A stretch of DNA of 44,263 bases from Streptomyces cucumeris (GTDB lineage: Bacteria; Actinomycetota; Actinomycetes; Streptomycetales; Streptomycetaceae), in the NCBI RefSeq assembly GCF_024295805.1, contig NZ_JANCLX010000048.1, positions 719 to 44,981 of the forward strand, given 5' to 3'. The first letter of the stretch is position 1. The number at the start of each line of letters is the position of its first letter. Of the stretch, positions 24,240 through 31,964 are shown in pieces. A program made the position numbers and the translations under genes. A model generated the notes under the pieces. The model did no database searches. It was not told where the DNA came from and saw nothing but the letters and a program-made list of their open reading frames with translations.

Positions 24240-24980
24240 ATGGAGACCACAGGTGGCGGACGGGTCCTGGTGACCGACGACGACGCGGCCATCCGGCGCT
24301 CCCTGGAGCGCGGACTGCGGCTCAACGGCTTCTCAGTGGCGCTCGCCGACGGTGGCCGCGCCGCCCTCGCCGCGGTACGCGACCACGCCCCCGACGTGGT
24401 GGTCCTGGACATCTCGATGCCGGACCTGAGCGGTATCGAGGTGTGCCGGACGCTGCGCGGGGACGGCAACGACGTTCCCGTGCTGATGCTCTCCGCCCTC
24501 GACGAGGTGTCCGACCGGGTCGCCGGACTCCAGGCCGGGGGCGATGACTACCTCGTCAAACCGTTCGCCCTCCAGGAGCTGGTGCTGCGGCTGCACGCCC
24601 TGCTGCGCCGCCGTCCGCCCGCGCCCGCCGACCGGGTGCGGGTCGGCCCGCTGGAGATCGCCCCCGAGGCGCGCGAGGCGCGGCTGGACGGGACACCGCT
24701 GCGGCTCACCCGGCGTGAGTTCGAACTCCTGGAGGTACTGGCCCGCAACACCGGGATCGTGCTCACCCGTGACCAGTTGCTGGACCGTGTCTGGGGCTAT
24801 GACTTCGAGGTGCGCACCGATGCCGTGGACACCTTCGTCAGCTATCTGCGGCGCAAGCTGGAGACCGGTGGCCGGCCCCGGATGCTGCACACCGTGCGCG
24901 GCGTGGGCTTCGTGCTGCGTGCCCCCGAGGACGCCGGCGGTCCCGGCGGCCCCAACGCCCCCGGTGGGGGTGCGGTATGA
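24240..24980 (+). CDS. OmpR/PhoB-type response regulator
   Basis: 246 aa, in the MprA/TcrA-like group of actinobacteria. The receiver domain (8-120) has the acidic pocket VTDDD, the phospho-acceptor Asp57 in VVVLDISMP, the Ser/Thr switch MLSALD and the Lys in YLVKPF. The winged-helix output domain (about 140-228) has the PhoB pattern LTRREFELLEVLARN and RTVDTFVSYLRRKLE-like helix (here TDAVDTFVSYLRRKLE). A Gly/Pro tail follows. ATG 24240 is preceded by GGAGG. It overlaps the kinase gene by ATGA, so the pair is translated together. It lies 51 nt after the CDF gene on the same strand and could be read through from it, but has its own ribosome-binding site. Confidence 0.94.
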   Translation: METTGGGRVLVTDDDAAIRRSLERGLRLNGFSVALADGGRAALAAVRDHAPDVVVLDISMPDLSGIEVCRTLRGDGNDVPVLMLSALDEVSDRVAGLQAGGDDYLVKPFALQELVLRLHALLRRRPPAPADRVRVGPLEIAPEAREARLDGTPLRLTRREFELLEVLARNTGIVLTRDQLLDRVWGYDFEVRTDAVDTFVSYLRRKLETGGRPRMLHTVRGVGFVLRAPEDAGGPGGPNAPGGGAV

Positions 24981-26512
24981 GGCTGGCCACCCGGATCGCG
25001 CTCGCCGTGGGCGCCACCGTCCCCGTCCTCGTCCTCGCCTCCGGCTGGGTGCTGCTCCGGCTCGTCGCCACCGATCTCCACCACGAACAGGACGCCCGGC
25101 TGCGGCGCGCGGCCCATTCGGTGACCCCCGAAGCACGGGCGCTGCTGCGCGCCACCGCCTCCGGCCGCCCCGAGGCCCGGCAGAACCGCGAACGGCGGCT
25201 GCTGGGCTCGGCGCTGGACATGGGCATCCGGCTGGGCGGCCCCCAGGGCACCGTCTCCGCGGGCCCCCAGCCCGACGCCTCCGTGGCCCTGCCGGAGGCG
25301 ACCGGACGGCCGGTCACGGTGCGCGCGGACGACGCGAGCTGGCGGGCGCTGTCCCTCACCGTGCAGATCCCGGCGCGCAAGGACCGGCCCGCGGCGCGCG
25401 GCACCCTGTGGCTGTTCTCCCCCGACGCCACCAGCGAGGCCGAACTCGCCCTGGTCCGGCGCCGGGTGGTGACCGTGGCGCTGCTCGCCGCCCCCGTCGC
25501 CGGGGCGCTGGCCTGGGCCGCCGCCTCCGGCACCGTCCGGCCGCTGCGCCGCCTCCAGCGCCGTACCAGCGGACTCGATCCGCGGACCAGCCCGGCCCGG
25601 CTGGACCACCGGCGGACCGGGATCACCGAGGTCGACGATCTGGCCGCCACCCTGCGGACCGTCCTGGACCGCTACGACCAGCAGGCCGTACGCACCGCGC
25701 AGGCGCTGGAGACCGCCCGCTCCTTCGCCGCGGCCGCCTCGCACGAACTGCGCACCCCGCTGATGAGCATGCGCACCAATCTCGACATCCTCGCCGAGTA
25801 CCCCACGCTCCCCGCCGCCGACCGCGCCGAGGTGCTGGCCGACCTCGGCGATGAGCACGAGCGGCTGCTGCGGCTGCTGGTGATGCTGCGGACACTGGCC
25901 CTCGGCGATCTGGTGGAGGCGGACGCCTTCGAACCCGTCGACCTCGCCGAGGTGGTGGAGGCCGCGGCCGAAGGGCTGCGCCGCCACTCCGGGGCCGAGG
26001 TGCGGGTCGAGGCCGTTCCGGGACTGTGGGCGCTCGGCTGGGAACAGGGGCTGCGTTCGGTGGTGGACAACCTGCTCACCAATGCGGTCACACACGGCAC
26101 ATCGGAGGGCCGGCCCACGCGGATCGACGTGGCGCTCGGCCCGGTGCGGACACCGGACGGTCCGGCCGCGGTGCTGACGGTCGACGACCGGGGGCCCGGG
26201 ATACCGCCCGAGCGCCGCGAGGAGGTCTTCCAGCGCTTCCACCGCCGCCCCGACAGCCCCGGCTCCGGGCTCGGACTCACCCTGATCGCCCAGCAGATCG
26301 CGCTGCACCGGGGCTCGGTGGAGGTGACGGACCGGCCCGACGGGCTGCCGGGGGTGCGGATCGCCATCCGGCTGCCGGTGCTCGCGGACGGGCCGGGGAC
26401 GGCCGTCGGCGCGGGTGGGGCCACGCTGCCGCCGCTGCGCCGGGACTGGTACTCCGGGCCCGCGCCGCATCCGGGGAGCGGTCCACAGGATTTCCACAAA
26501 GAGCGTCCCTAG
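24977..26512 (+). CDS. Sensor histidine kinase partner of the OmpR regulator
   Basis: 511 aa. Membrane helix 1 (about 8-30), an extracytoplasmic sensor region of about 130 aa without a recognised fold, membrane helix 2 (about 164-183), a HAMP linker, then the DHp helix with ASHELRTPLMSMRTNLD (phospho-acceptor His256) and the HATPase domain with the N-box VVDNLLTNAVTHG, G1 VDDRGPGIPPE and G2 GSGLGLTL. All catalytic motifs are present. It should phosphorylate the regulator encoded just upstream, with which it overlaps by 4 nt. The signal is unknown; the two small exported proteins downstream in the same run are candidates for accessory sensors or targets. Confidence 0.94.
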   Translation: MRLATRIALAVGATVPVLVLASGWVLLRLVATDLHHEQDARLRRAAHSVTPEARALLRATASGRPEARQNRERRLLGSALDMGIRLGGPQGTVSAGPQPDASVALPEATGRPVTVRADDASWRALSLTVQIPARKDRPAARGTLWLFSPDATSEAELALVRRRVVTVALLAAPVAGALAWAAASGTVRPLRRLQRRTSGLDPRTSPARLDHRRTGITEVDDLAATLRTVLDRYDQQAVRTAQALETARSFAAAASHELRTPLMSMRTNLDILAEYPTLPAADRAEVLADLGDEHERLLRLLVMLRTLALGDLVEADAFEPVDLAEVVEAAAEGLRRHSGAEVRVEAVPGLWALGWEQGLRSVVDNLLTNAVTHGTSEGRPTRIDVALGPVRTPDGPAAVLTVDDRGPGIPPERREEVFQRFHRRPDSPGSGLGLTLIAQQIALHRGSVEVTDRPDGLPGVRIAIRLPVLADGPGTAVGAGGATLPPLRRDWYSGPAPHPGSGPQDFHKERP

Positions 26513-26556
26513 CGTCCGGTCCGACAGGCAGCTACGGCCTACGGAAGGACGACACC

Positions 26557-27033
26557 ATGCACCGCGGAAAGAGCGCGGCCGTGGCCCTCGCGGCCACTGC
26601 CGCCCTGGTCGGCACGGCGGGTCTCGCCCAGGCGGACGGCGGCGCCCCGGCGTCGAGCCCGACGGCCACCCCCAGCGCGGACGCCAAGGGCGGCGACGGC
26701 AAGCGGGACGGGGGCAAGGGCAAGCGCGGCAAGGGCGGCAAGGTGACCGGGGACGGCGCCAAGGGGCTGTGCAAACGGGCCCCGAAGATCGACAAGCGGC
26801 TGGAGCGCGCCCTGAAGCGGCTGCGCGGACCGGAGACCCGGCGCGGTTCGATCGACCGCGTCAAGAAGCGGATCGAGAACGCGAAGAAGGCGGGCCACAC
26901 CGAGGTCGCCACCTTCCTCAACGACCGGCTGAAGTTCCGCAAGGCGCTGGTCCCCACGCTGGAGAAGCGCCAGAAAGACCTGGCCAAGGTCCAGAAGTTC
27001 TGCATCGCGCAGCAGAACGGGACCTCCTCGTGA
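26557..27033 (+). CDS. Small secreted basic helical protein
   Basis: 158 aa; no family recognised. A Sec signal peptide (MHRGKSAAVALAATAALVGT then AGLAQA, cleavage near residue 26) leads to a low-complexity Gly/Lys stretch (about 45-68), then a helical, strongly basic domain with two Cys (KGLCKRAPK and QKFCIAQ), probably a disulfide. Heptad-like KRLERALKRL and EKRQKDLAKVQ suggest a small coiled-coil bundle. ATG 26557 has GGAAGGA at 7 nt. It follows the kinase by 44 nt and overlaps the lipoprotein gene by 4 nt, so it is probably in the same operon and regulated by, or sensed by, the two-component system. Confidence 0.85.
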   Translation: MHRGKSAAVALAATAALVGTAGLAQADGGAPASSPTATPSADAKGGDGKRDGGKGKRGKGGKVTGDGAKGLCKRAPKIDKRLERALKRLRGPETRRGSIDRVKKRIENAKKAGHTEVATFLNDRLKFRKALVPTLEKRQKDLAKVQKFCIAQQNGTSS

Positions 27034-27269
27034 CCCGCCGTACGGCGGGGGCCGGACTCGCCGCGGCGCTGCTCTGCGCCGCGCTGGTCACCGGCTGCGG
27101 CGGCGGATCGGACGACGCCGGGGCGTCGTCCGGGACGTCCTCGGACGCCACCTCCTCGGCCACCACCCCGGCACCCTCCGCCTCCGAACTCGCGGATCTG
27201 AACCGGCTGGTGGACGACGCCGAATCGGCGGCGGACGTGGCGGACTCCGACGCGCAGAAGAACGGCTGA
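27030..27269 (+). CDS. Small lipoprotein
   Basis: 79 aa. A type II signal peptide ends in the lipobox LVTGC (modified Cys about residue 23). The mature part is a Ser/Thr/Ala-rich linker and a short acidic helix (LADLNRLVDDAESAADVADS). It would be tethered to the outer face of the membrane. The GTG start at 27030 overlaps the preceding stop (GTGA). The acidic helix next to a strongly basic secreted partner in the same operon suggests that the two may bind each other by charge (inference). No family recognised. It ends ahead of a hairpin terminator. Confidence 0.8.
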   Translation: MTRRTAGAGLAAALLCAALVTGCGGGSDDAGASSGTSSDATSSATTPAPSASELADLNRLVDDAESAADVADSDAQKNG

Positions 27270-27284
27270 CGGCGGCGGGCGGCG

Positions 27285-27323
27285 GCGGGCGGACCAGCGG
27301 TGTGTGTCCGCGGGTCCGCCCGC
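27285..27323. terminator. Hairpin after the two-component/lipoprotein operon
   Basis: GCGGGCGGACC (27285-27295) pairs perfectly with GGTCCGCCCGC (27313-27323) around a 17-nt loop. It lies between convergent genes, 16 nt after the lipoprotein stop and 36 nt before the end of the opposing gene. Confidence 0.7.
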
Positions 27324-27358
27324 GTCCCGCCCCGTCCCCGTCCCCGTCCGCGCCCCGG

Positions 27359-27760
27359 TCACACCTTGCTGACCGGGGCGATCAGTCCGGCCACCGACCC
27401 CGCCGGGACCGGATTGGCGTGCGCGCTCACCAGGTCGCCGCGCTCCAGGAAGCCGGTGCCGCTGACGTCGATGTGGACCCGCAGTCCGTAGGCGTCCCCC
27501 GGCACCAGTTCACCGGGCACCTTGACGCTGAACGGGACGTGGCCGCCCGGGCTCAGCGGGACGTCGGTGAGCACCTGCGCGCCCACCACCGACGAGGGCA
27601 TGTCCGCGCGGGACACATTGCGGACCTCCACCACCACCCGGGCCGCCTGCCCCGCCGGGGCGTCGGCGGGCAGGGACACGATGCCGCTCAGGACGCTGCT
27701 CATGCCGGGCCGCCGCTCATCGCTCACCTCACCGTGGGGGAAGGAGGGCTTCTCCCGCAT
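27359..27760 (-). CDS. YbaY-like family protein
   Basis: 133 aa. The body shows the YbaY/lipoprotein-chaperone-like beta pattern: a first strand LSGIVSLPADAP, then VVVEVRNVSRADMPSSVVG, then GGHVPFSVKVP, then YGLRVHIDVSGTG, ending near GLIAP. In other bacteria such domains are lipoproteins, but here no signal peptide or lipobox is seen, so it is probably cytoplasmic or the start is wrong. Possible starts are ATG 27760, GTG 27727 and ATG 27703; the domain itself begins at MSSVLSG (27703). It sits downstream of, and in the same direction as, the sigma/CBM2 fusion gene. Function is unknown. Confidence 0.75.
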   Translation of the reverse strand: MREKPSFPHGEVSDERRPGMSSVLSGIVSLPADAPAGQAARVVVEVRNVSRADMPSSVVGAQVLTDVPLSPGGHVPFSVKVPGELVPGDAYGLRVHIDVSGTGFLERGDLVSAHANPVPAGSVAGLIAPVSKV

Positions 27761-27869
27761 TCCGCCACAGCTTCGACCGCGGCCGGAGGTCTGGTTCGGC
27801 CATCCGGGTGGTTCGCCACCCCCGGAAAGCCTCGCTCCTACGGACGTTTCCGCAGGTCGGAGCGGTAGC

Positions 27870-29519
27870 TCAGGTCGAGCAGGGGCTACCGCCCAGGGCG
27901 ATGGCCCGGGGTGCCTCGGGGCCGTCCGCCGCGTCGGCCGTGAACCCGAAGGTGATCTCGCCGCCCGCCGTCACCTGGGCGTTGTAGCTCTCCGGGGTCA
28001 CGGTCACCTCATCGCCGTCCCGGGTGTACTGCCCGTCCCACAGATGGCTGATCTTCTGGGAGCCGGGCAGCGTCCAGCTCACCCGCCAGGTGTCCAGCGC
28101 CTTGCGGGAGGTGACGGTGACCTCGGCCTCGAAGCCGTCGGGCCAGGAGTCGATGATGTTGTAGTCCGCCGTGCAGACCGGCCGTGAGGACGGCGCGGGG
28201 GGATCCTCGCGCCGGTGGCCCGCGGTGGACCCGCTGTCCTTCCCGGGCTTGGAGGGGTGCTGGGAGCGCGGCGGCTTGGTGTGGTCGTCGTCCTTGCCGT
28301 CCTTGTCGTCCCCGGGCGATTCGGGGCTGGTGGACCGGTCGCGGTCATCGGGCGCGGTGCCCGGCGGGACCCCGTCCGGCAGCGAGGTGGCCGGATCGCG
28401 CGGTGCCGCCCGGTCCTGGTCGTGGGAGGTGCCGGTGCTGGTCAGCGTGACCAGTCCGGCGAGCAGCACCACCGCGGTCACCGACAGCAGCACCGTGGTC
28501 CGGGTGCCGCGGGCATGCCTGCGGACGGCCCGGCCGCCGTGCGCTCCATGGGCGCCGCCTCTGCGGCGGAACCGTCTGAGCCACGGCGCGTCGAACCGGT
28601 CCAGCAGCCGTTCCCATAAGCGCGGCCGGACCGCGTCCGGGGTCACCGCCGAACGGGTCGGCCGGCCGGCGCCGGGGGTCCGCGCGGCGACCATACGGCG
28701 CCGTTCGAGATACGGATGGCCGCCCCAGCCGAGGACCCCGCCCGCGAGCGCGCCGGGCAGTCCGCCACCGTGCAGATAGAGACAGGCGGACGCCTCCCGG
28801 CACCGATGGCATGCGGCCAGGTGGTCCCAGAGGTCGGCGGGCGACGGGGCGTCGGGTGAACGCGTCGCCGCGTCCAGCAGTTTGGCGTAGCTGGCGCACT
28901 CCGCGCCGGTCAGCGACTCCACGTGGTTGCGGCGGCAGCGCTCGCGGAAAGCGTGGCGGACCCGGTCGACCTCCTCGGCCGCGGTCACGGTGTCACAGCC
29001 CAGTTCGCGGGCGACCGCCTCCACGTCCAGGCACTCCACCTCGACCGACCACAACAGATCGCCGTCCTGCTCCGGCAGGTCCCGCAGCCCGCGCAGCGCG
29101 AGCGGCTGCTCCCGGCGCGGTACGGCGTAGCGGGCGGCCTGGTCGGAGTCGAGCCAGCTCCGCAGATCGGAGTTGAGCCGGTCGCCGTGGCGGTTGGCGT
29201 GCCAGTCGGCCGCGGTCTTCCGCACGGCGGCCAGCAGCAGCGGCAGCCAGGGCAGCCGCTGCCAGCCGCGGGTGCGCAGATTGCGGGTCTGCCGGATACC
29301 GCGCCGGAACGCCTCGGTGGCCAGCCGCATCCCGCTGTCGGGGCTGGTGGTGCACAGTTCGGCGTAGTCGGCGACGGCGTCCCAGTAGGCGTTGAGCAGG
29401 GCGGTCGGCGAGATCTCGCCGTCGGGTCCCTGGGTGGGCTGGGCGGTGTGGCCGAGCGGCACGTTCACGCCGTCACGGAGAGATGAGTGGTGGGGCATGG
29501 GGGCAGATTCCTCACTCAT
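27870..29519 (-). CDS. Fusion: sigma-like domain, zinc finger, membrane helix, external CBM2
   Basis: 549 aa. Residues about 35-220 resemble a degenerate ECF sigma factor (YWDAVADYAELCTTSP; WLPLLLAAVRKTAADWHANR; a sigma-4-like LDVEAVARELGCDTVTAAEEV). Residues 233-240 hold the anti-sigma-type zinc motif H233-x3-C237-x2-C240. A single membrane helix lies at about 339-360, then a Ser/Pro/Asp/Lys-rich linker. Residues 449-547 are a family-2 carbohydrate-binding module, bounded by Cys449 and Cys547, with DSWPDGF, TWRVSWTLPG, SHLWDGQ and ESYNAQVTAGGEITFGF. The third ligand-facing Trp of typical CBM2a is Tyr here. The layout suggests a one-chain sensor joining outside polysaccharide (cellulose or chitin) binding to cytoplasmic regulation. 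The start ATG 29519 is uncertain; ATG 29498 is possible. Confidence 0.85.
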   Translation of the reverse strand: MSEESAPMPHHSSLRDGVNVPLGHTAQPTQGPDGEISPTALLNAYWDAVADYAELCTTSPDSGMRLATEAFRRGIRQTRNLRTRGWQRLPWLPLLLAAVRKTAADWHANRHGDRLNSDLRSWLDSDQAARYAVPRREQPLALRGLRDLPEQDGDLLWSVEVECLDVEAVARELGCDTVTAAEEVDRVRHAFRERCRRNHVESLTGAECASYAKLLDAATRSPDAPSPADLWDHLAACHRCREASACLYLHGGGLPGALAGGVLGWGGHPYLERRRMVAARTPGAGRPTRSAVTPDAVRPRLWERLLDRFDAPWLRRFRRRGGAHGAHGGRAVRRHARGTRTTVLLSVTAVVLLAGLVTLTSTGTSHDQDRAAPRDPATSLPDGVPPGTAPDDRDRSTSPESPGDDKDGKDDDHTKPPRSQHPSKPGKDSGSTAGHRREDPPAPSSRPVCTADYNIIDSWPDGFEAEVTVTSRKALDTWRVSWTLPGSQKISHLWDGQYTRDGDEVTVTPESYNAQVTAGGEITFGFTADAADGPEAPRAIALGGSPCST

Positions 29520-29763
29520 GAACAGCGGCGCCCCCGCCGGGGGCCAACCCTCTCACATCAGGCCGCGGGGGTGGGCAGCCAACAGCACGGGACTGCCTCG
29601 GAGTTCGGGATTCCCCTTGTGGGGCGCGACGAGCCTTTCACGGCGTGAGCAGGCTGACAAGAAGATCGAGGAGTCCCGGTGGGGCGGGGTGGCCCCACCT
29701 GAACGGGCTGTTCGAGTGGTCGGATCGAGGTTAACCCCGGTACTGCGGGACCGAAACCCCTGT

Positions 29764-29799
29764 GCGGCGACCCGGGATGGGGAGCTCCCGGGTCGCCGC
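29764..29799 (-). terminator. Second, distal hairpin beyond asnB
   Basis: GCGGCGACCCGGG (29764-29776) and CCCGGGTCGCCGC (29787-29799) form a perfect 13-bp stem with a 10-nt loop, 95 nt downstream of the asnB stop. It is probably the main terminator. Confidence 0.75.
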
Positions 29800-29854
29800 G
29801 GAGGGGAACGGCGGCGAGGCGACGGGGGTTCGCATGCGCCGCGTCCTGCGGGGT

Positions 29855-29887
29855 GGATCCGCCGGACCGGATGGTCCGGGTGGATCC
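29855..29887 (-). terminator. Proximal hairpin after asnB
   Basis: CCGGACC (29862-29868) pairs with GGTCCGG (29873-29879) around GGAT. The stem extends, across a small bulge, through the two GGATCC copies at 29855-29860 and 29882-29887. It begins 6 nt after the asnB stop. Confidence 0.55.
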
Positions 29888-29893
29888 GGTTGC

Positions 29894-31744
29894 TCAGAGG
29901 GCCAGTTCGACTCCGTAAGCCCGCAGCCAGGAATCGACACCGAGGGCCATCTCCATGGCCTGCCGGGACTCATGGCCCGTGCTCCGCACGGCCCGTCCGG
30001 CGGCCTCCTCGTCGACCAGCGGCCGGGCCGGGGCGTCCGGGTCGGCGAGCAGGTCCCGGACCTGGCCGCGCAGCGCGTCGGCGTACCGGGTGTCCTGGGT
30101 GCTGGGGTAGGGGCTCTTGACGCGGTCGGCGACGACGTCCGGCAGCACGTCCCGGGTGGCGGCGCGCAGCAGCGACTTCTCCCGGCCGTCAAACGTCTTT
30201 AGCGACCAAGGGGTGTTGAAGACGTACTCCACCAGCCGGTGGTCGCAGAACGGGACCCGCACCTCCAGGCCGACCGCCATGCTGATCCGGTCCTTGCGGT
30301 CCAGCAGGACCTGGACGAACCGGGTGAGGTGCATATGGCAGATCTCCCGCATCCGCCGCTCGGTCGCCGACTCACCCTCCAGATGCGGGACCTCGGCCAG
30401 CGCCTGGCGGTAGCGGGCGTCCCGGTAGCCCTCCAGGTCGATCTTGGCGAGCAGGTCCCGGCTCATCAGCCCTTCCAGACCGCCGGTGTCGGTTCCGGTG
30501 AAACCGGTGTTGCGGAAGGAGTGCAGCCAGGGGAAGGTGTCCGCCCGGACGGCGCCCTCGTCGTGGAACCAGCGATAGCCGCCGAACACCTCGTCCGCCG
30601 ACTCACCGGACAGCGCGACCGTGGAGCGCTTCCGTATCTCCTGGAAGAGCAGATACAGCGAGGTGTCGCCCTCGCCCAGCCCGAACGGCAGATCGCGCGA
30701 GGTCAGCACCGCGGCGCGATGGGCCGGATCCATCAGGGTTGCGGTGTCCAGCACGATGTCCTGGTGGTCGGAGCGGGCGTGCTCGGCCAGTGCGTGGGCG
30801 TACGGGCCGTCGGGGGTGGGGCGCAGCGCGTCCGCCGTGAAGTTCTCGGTCTGCCCCGCGAAGTCCACCGAGAACGACCGCACCGGTCCGTTCCCCGCCC
30901 CGGCCAGCCGCCGGGCGGCCAGCGCGGTGATCGCCGAGGAGTCCAGTCCGCCGGAGAGCAGGGTGCACAGCGGTACGTCGGCGATCAACTGCCGTTCCAC
31001 GATGTCGTCCAGCAGCTCCCGCACCCGCCGGACGGTGGTCTCCTGGTCGTCGGTGTGCTCCCGCGCCTCCAGCGCCCAGTAGCGCCGCTCGGTCAGCCCG
31101 CCGCGGCGCACCCGTACGACATGGCCGGGCCGCACCTCGTGCATCCCCCGGTACACCGCGTGCCCCGGCGTCTTCACGAACCCCAGCAGCTCCGCCAGCC
31201 CCTCACCGTCCACCACCGGCCGCACCCCCGGATGCGCCAGCAGCGCCTTGGGCTCGGAGCCGAACAGCACCCCGTCGGCCGTCGGCCAGTAGTAGAGCGG
31301 CTTGATCCCCATCCGGTCCCGCACCAGCAGCAACTCCTGCTCACGCGGATCCCACAGCGCGAACGCGTACATCCCGTTCAGCCGCCGGACGAAGTCCTCG
31401 CCCCACTCCAGATAGGCGTGCAGGGCCACTTCGGTGTCGCTGCTGGTCCGGAACGCATGCCCGCGCGCGGTCAACTCGCTCCGCAGTTCCCGGTAGTTGT
31501 AGATCTCCCCGCTGTACGTGGTCACCAGCACCGTGCGCCCGTCGCGCTCGACCGCCATCGGCTGCCGGCCGCCCTCAAGGTCGATCACCGCCAACCGCCG
31601 GTGCCCCAGCGCCGCATGGCGGTCCACCCACACCCCTTCCGCATCCGGCCCCCGGCAACTCATCGTCCGGTTCATCGCCTCGAGCACCTCACGCTCGGCG
31701 GTCAGGTCCCTGTCGTACGAGATCCATCCGGTGATACCGCACAT
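29894..31744 (-). CDS. asnB: Glutamine-hydrolysing asparagine synthetase
   Basis: 616 aa. Uses ATP and glutamine to convert aspartate to asparagine. The start is fixed by the N-terminal nucleophile: ATG 31744 gives MCGITGWISYDRDL, with Cys2 the glutaminase residue exposed after Met removal, and GGAGGGAG lies about 10 nt upstream. The class II glutaminase domain (1-190) has RLAVIDLEGGRQPM, YNGEIYNYRELR-type (here YSGEIYNYREL) and SSDTEVALHAY. The synthetase domain has the PP-loop SGGLDSSAI, ALSGESADEVFGGY and KDRISMAVGLEVRVPFCDH. The NGE of the glutaminase site reads SGE (Asn to Ser), a noticeable change. It is monocistronic and divergent from a small gene. In Streptomyces such genes serve primary metabolism or asparagine-type modification; here primary metabolism is likely. 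Confidence 0.96.
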   Translation of the reverse strand: MCGITGWISYDRDLTAEREVLEAMNRTMSCRGPDAEGVWVDRHAALGHRRLAVIDLEGGRQPMAVERDGRTVLVTTYSGEIYNYRELRSELTARGHAFRTSSDTEVALHAYLEWGEDFVRRLNGMYAFALWDPREQELLLVRDRMGIKPLYYWPTADGVLFGSEPKALLAHPGVRPVVDGEGLAELLGFVKTPGHAVYRGMHEVRPGHVVRVRRGGLTERRYWALEAREHTDDQETTVRRVRELLDDIVERQLIADVPLCTLLSGGLDSSAITALAARRLAGAGNGPVRSFSVDFAGQTENFTADALRPTPDGPYAHALAEHARSDHQDIVLDTATLMDPAHRAAVLTSRDLPFGLGEGDTSLYLLFQEIRKRSTVALSGESADEVFGGYRWFHDEGAVRADTFPWLHSFRNTGFTGTDTGGLEGLMSRDLLAKIDLEGYRDARYRQALAEVPHLEGESATERRMREICHMHLTRFVQVLLDRKDRISMAVGLEVRVPFCDHRLVEYVFNTPWSLKTFDGREKSLLRAATRDVLPDVVADRVKSPYPSTQDTRYADALRGQVRDLLADPDAPARPLVDEEAAGRAVRSTGHESRQAMEMALGVDSWLRAYGVELAL

Positions 31745-31814
31745 CCGCGGAATCGCTCCCTCCGGTCGGCTCGCCCCGTCACATCGGGGCATGGCTCTTC
31801 CTCGCGGGTGACAT

Positions 31815-31849
31815 TTCCGCCGGTCCGACGGCGGAAGGCCCTGGGGCCT
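31815..31849 (-). promoter_or_regulatory. Hairpins in the asnB leader
   Basis: TTCCGCCG (31815-31822) and CGGCGGAA (31829-31836) form a perfect 8-bp stem; next to it AGGCCC-TG-GGGCCT (31836-31849) is a second inverted repeat. They lie 70-105 nt upstream of the asnB start, in its presumed leader or operator region. Function is unknown. Confidence 0.4.
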
Positions 31850-31950
31850 CACCGTACGCCGAAGTGATTGCATCTACCACCAGTCGCCTAAGGCAATGAA
31901 AACAATCCAGCCAAGGCGCGGGCATCGCGGAGGGCGTCCGCGCCCCTCGG

Positions 31951-31956
31951 TAGGGT
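31951..31956 (+). promoter_or_regulatory. -10 element TAGGGT for a near-leaderless transcript
   Basis: TAGGGT ends 8 nt before ATG 31965, and no Shine-Dalgarno lies between. Transcription would begin within 1-3 nt of the start codon. No clear -35 is seen at 17 nt. Confidence 0.5.
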
Positions 31957-31964
31957 CCGCACGC

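Larger units (their letters stand above)
29520..29893. other. Gene-free interval between the sigma/CBM2 gene and asnB
   Basis: 374 nt without a credible gene; both flanking genes are on the minus strand. The asnB-proximal part holds two hairpins (listed separately). The part near 29520-29640 should contain the promoter of the sigma/CBM2 gene; I see no convincing -10/-35 pair or GGAAC-type ECF element there. Confidence 0.5.
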
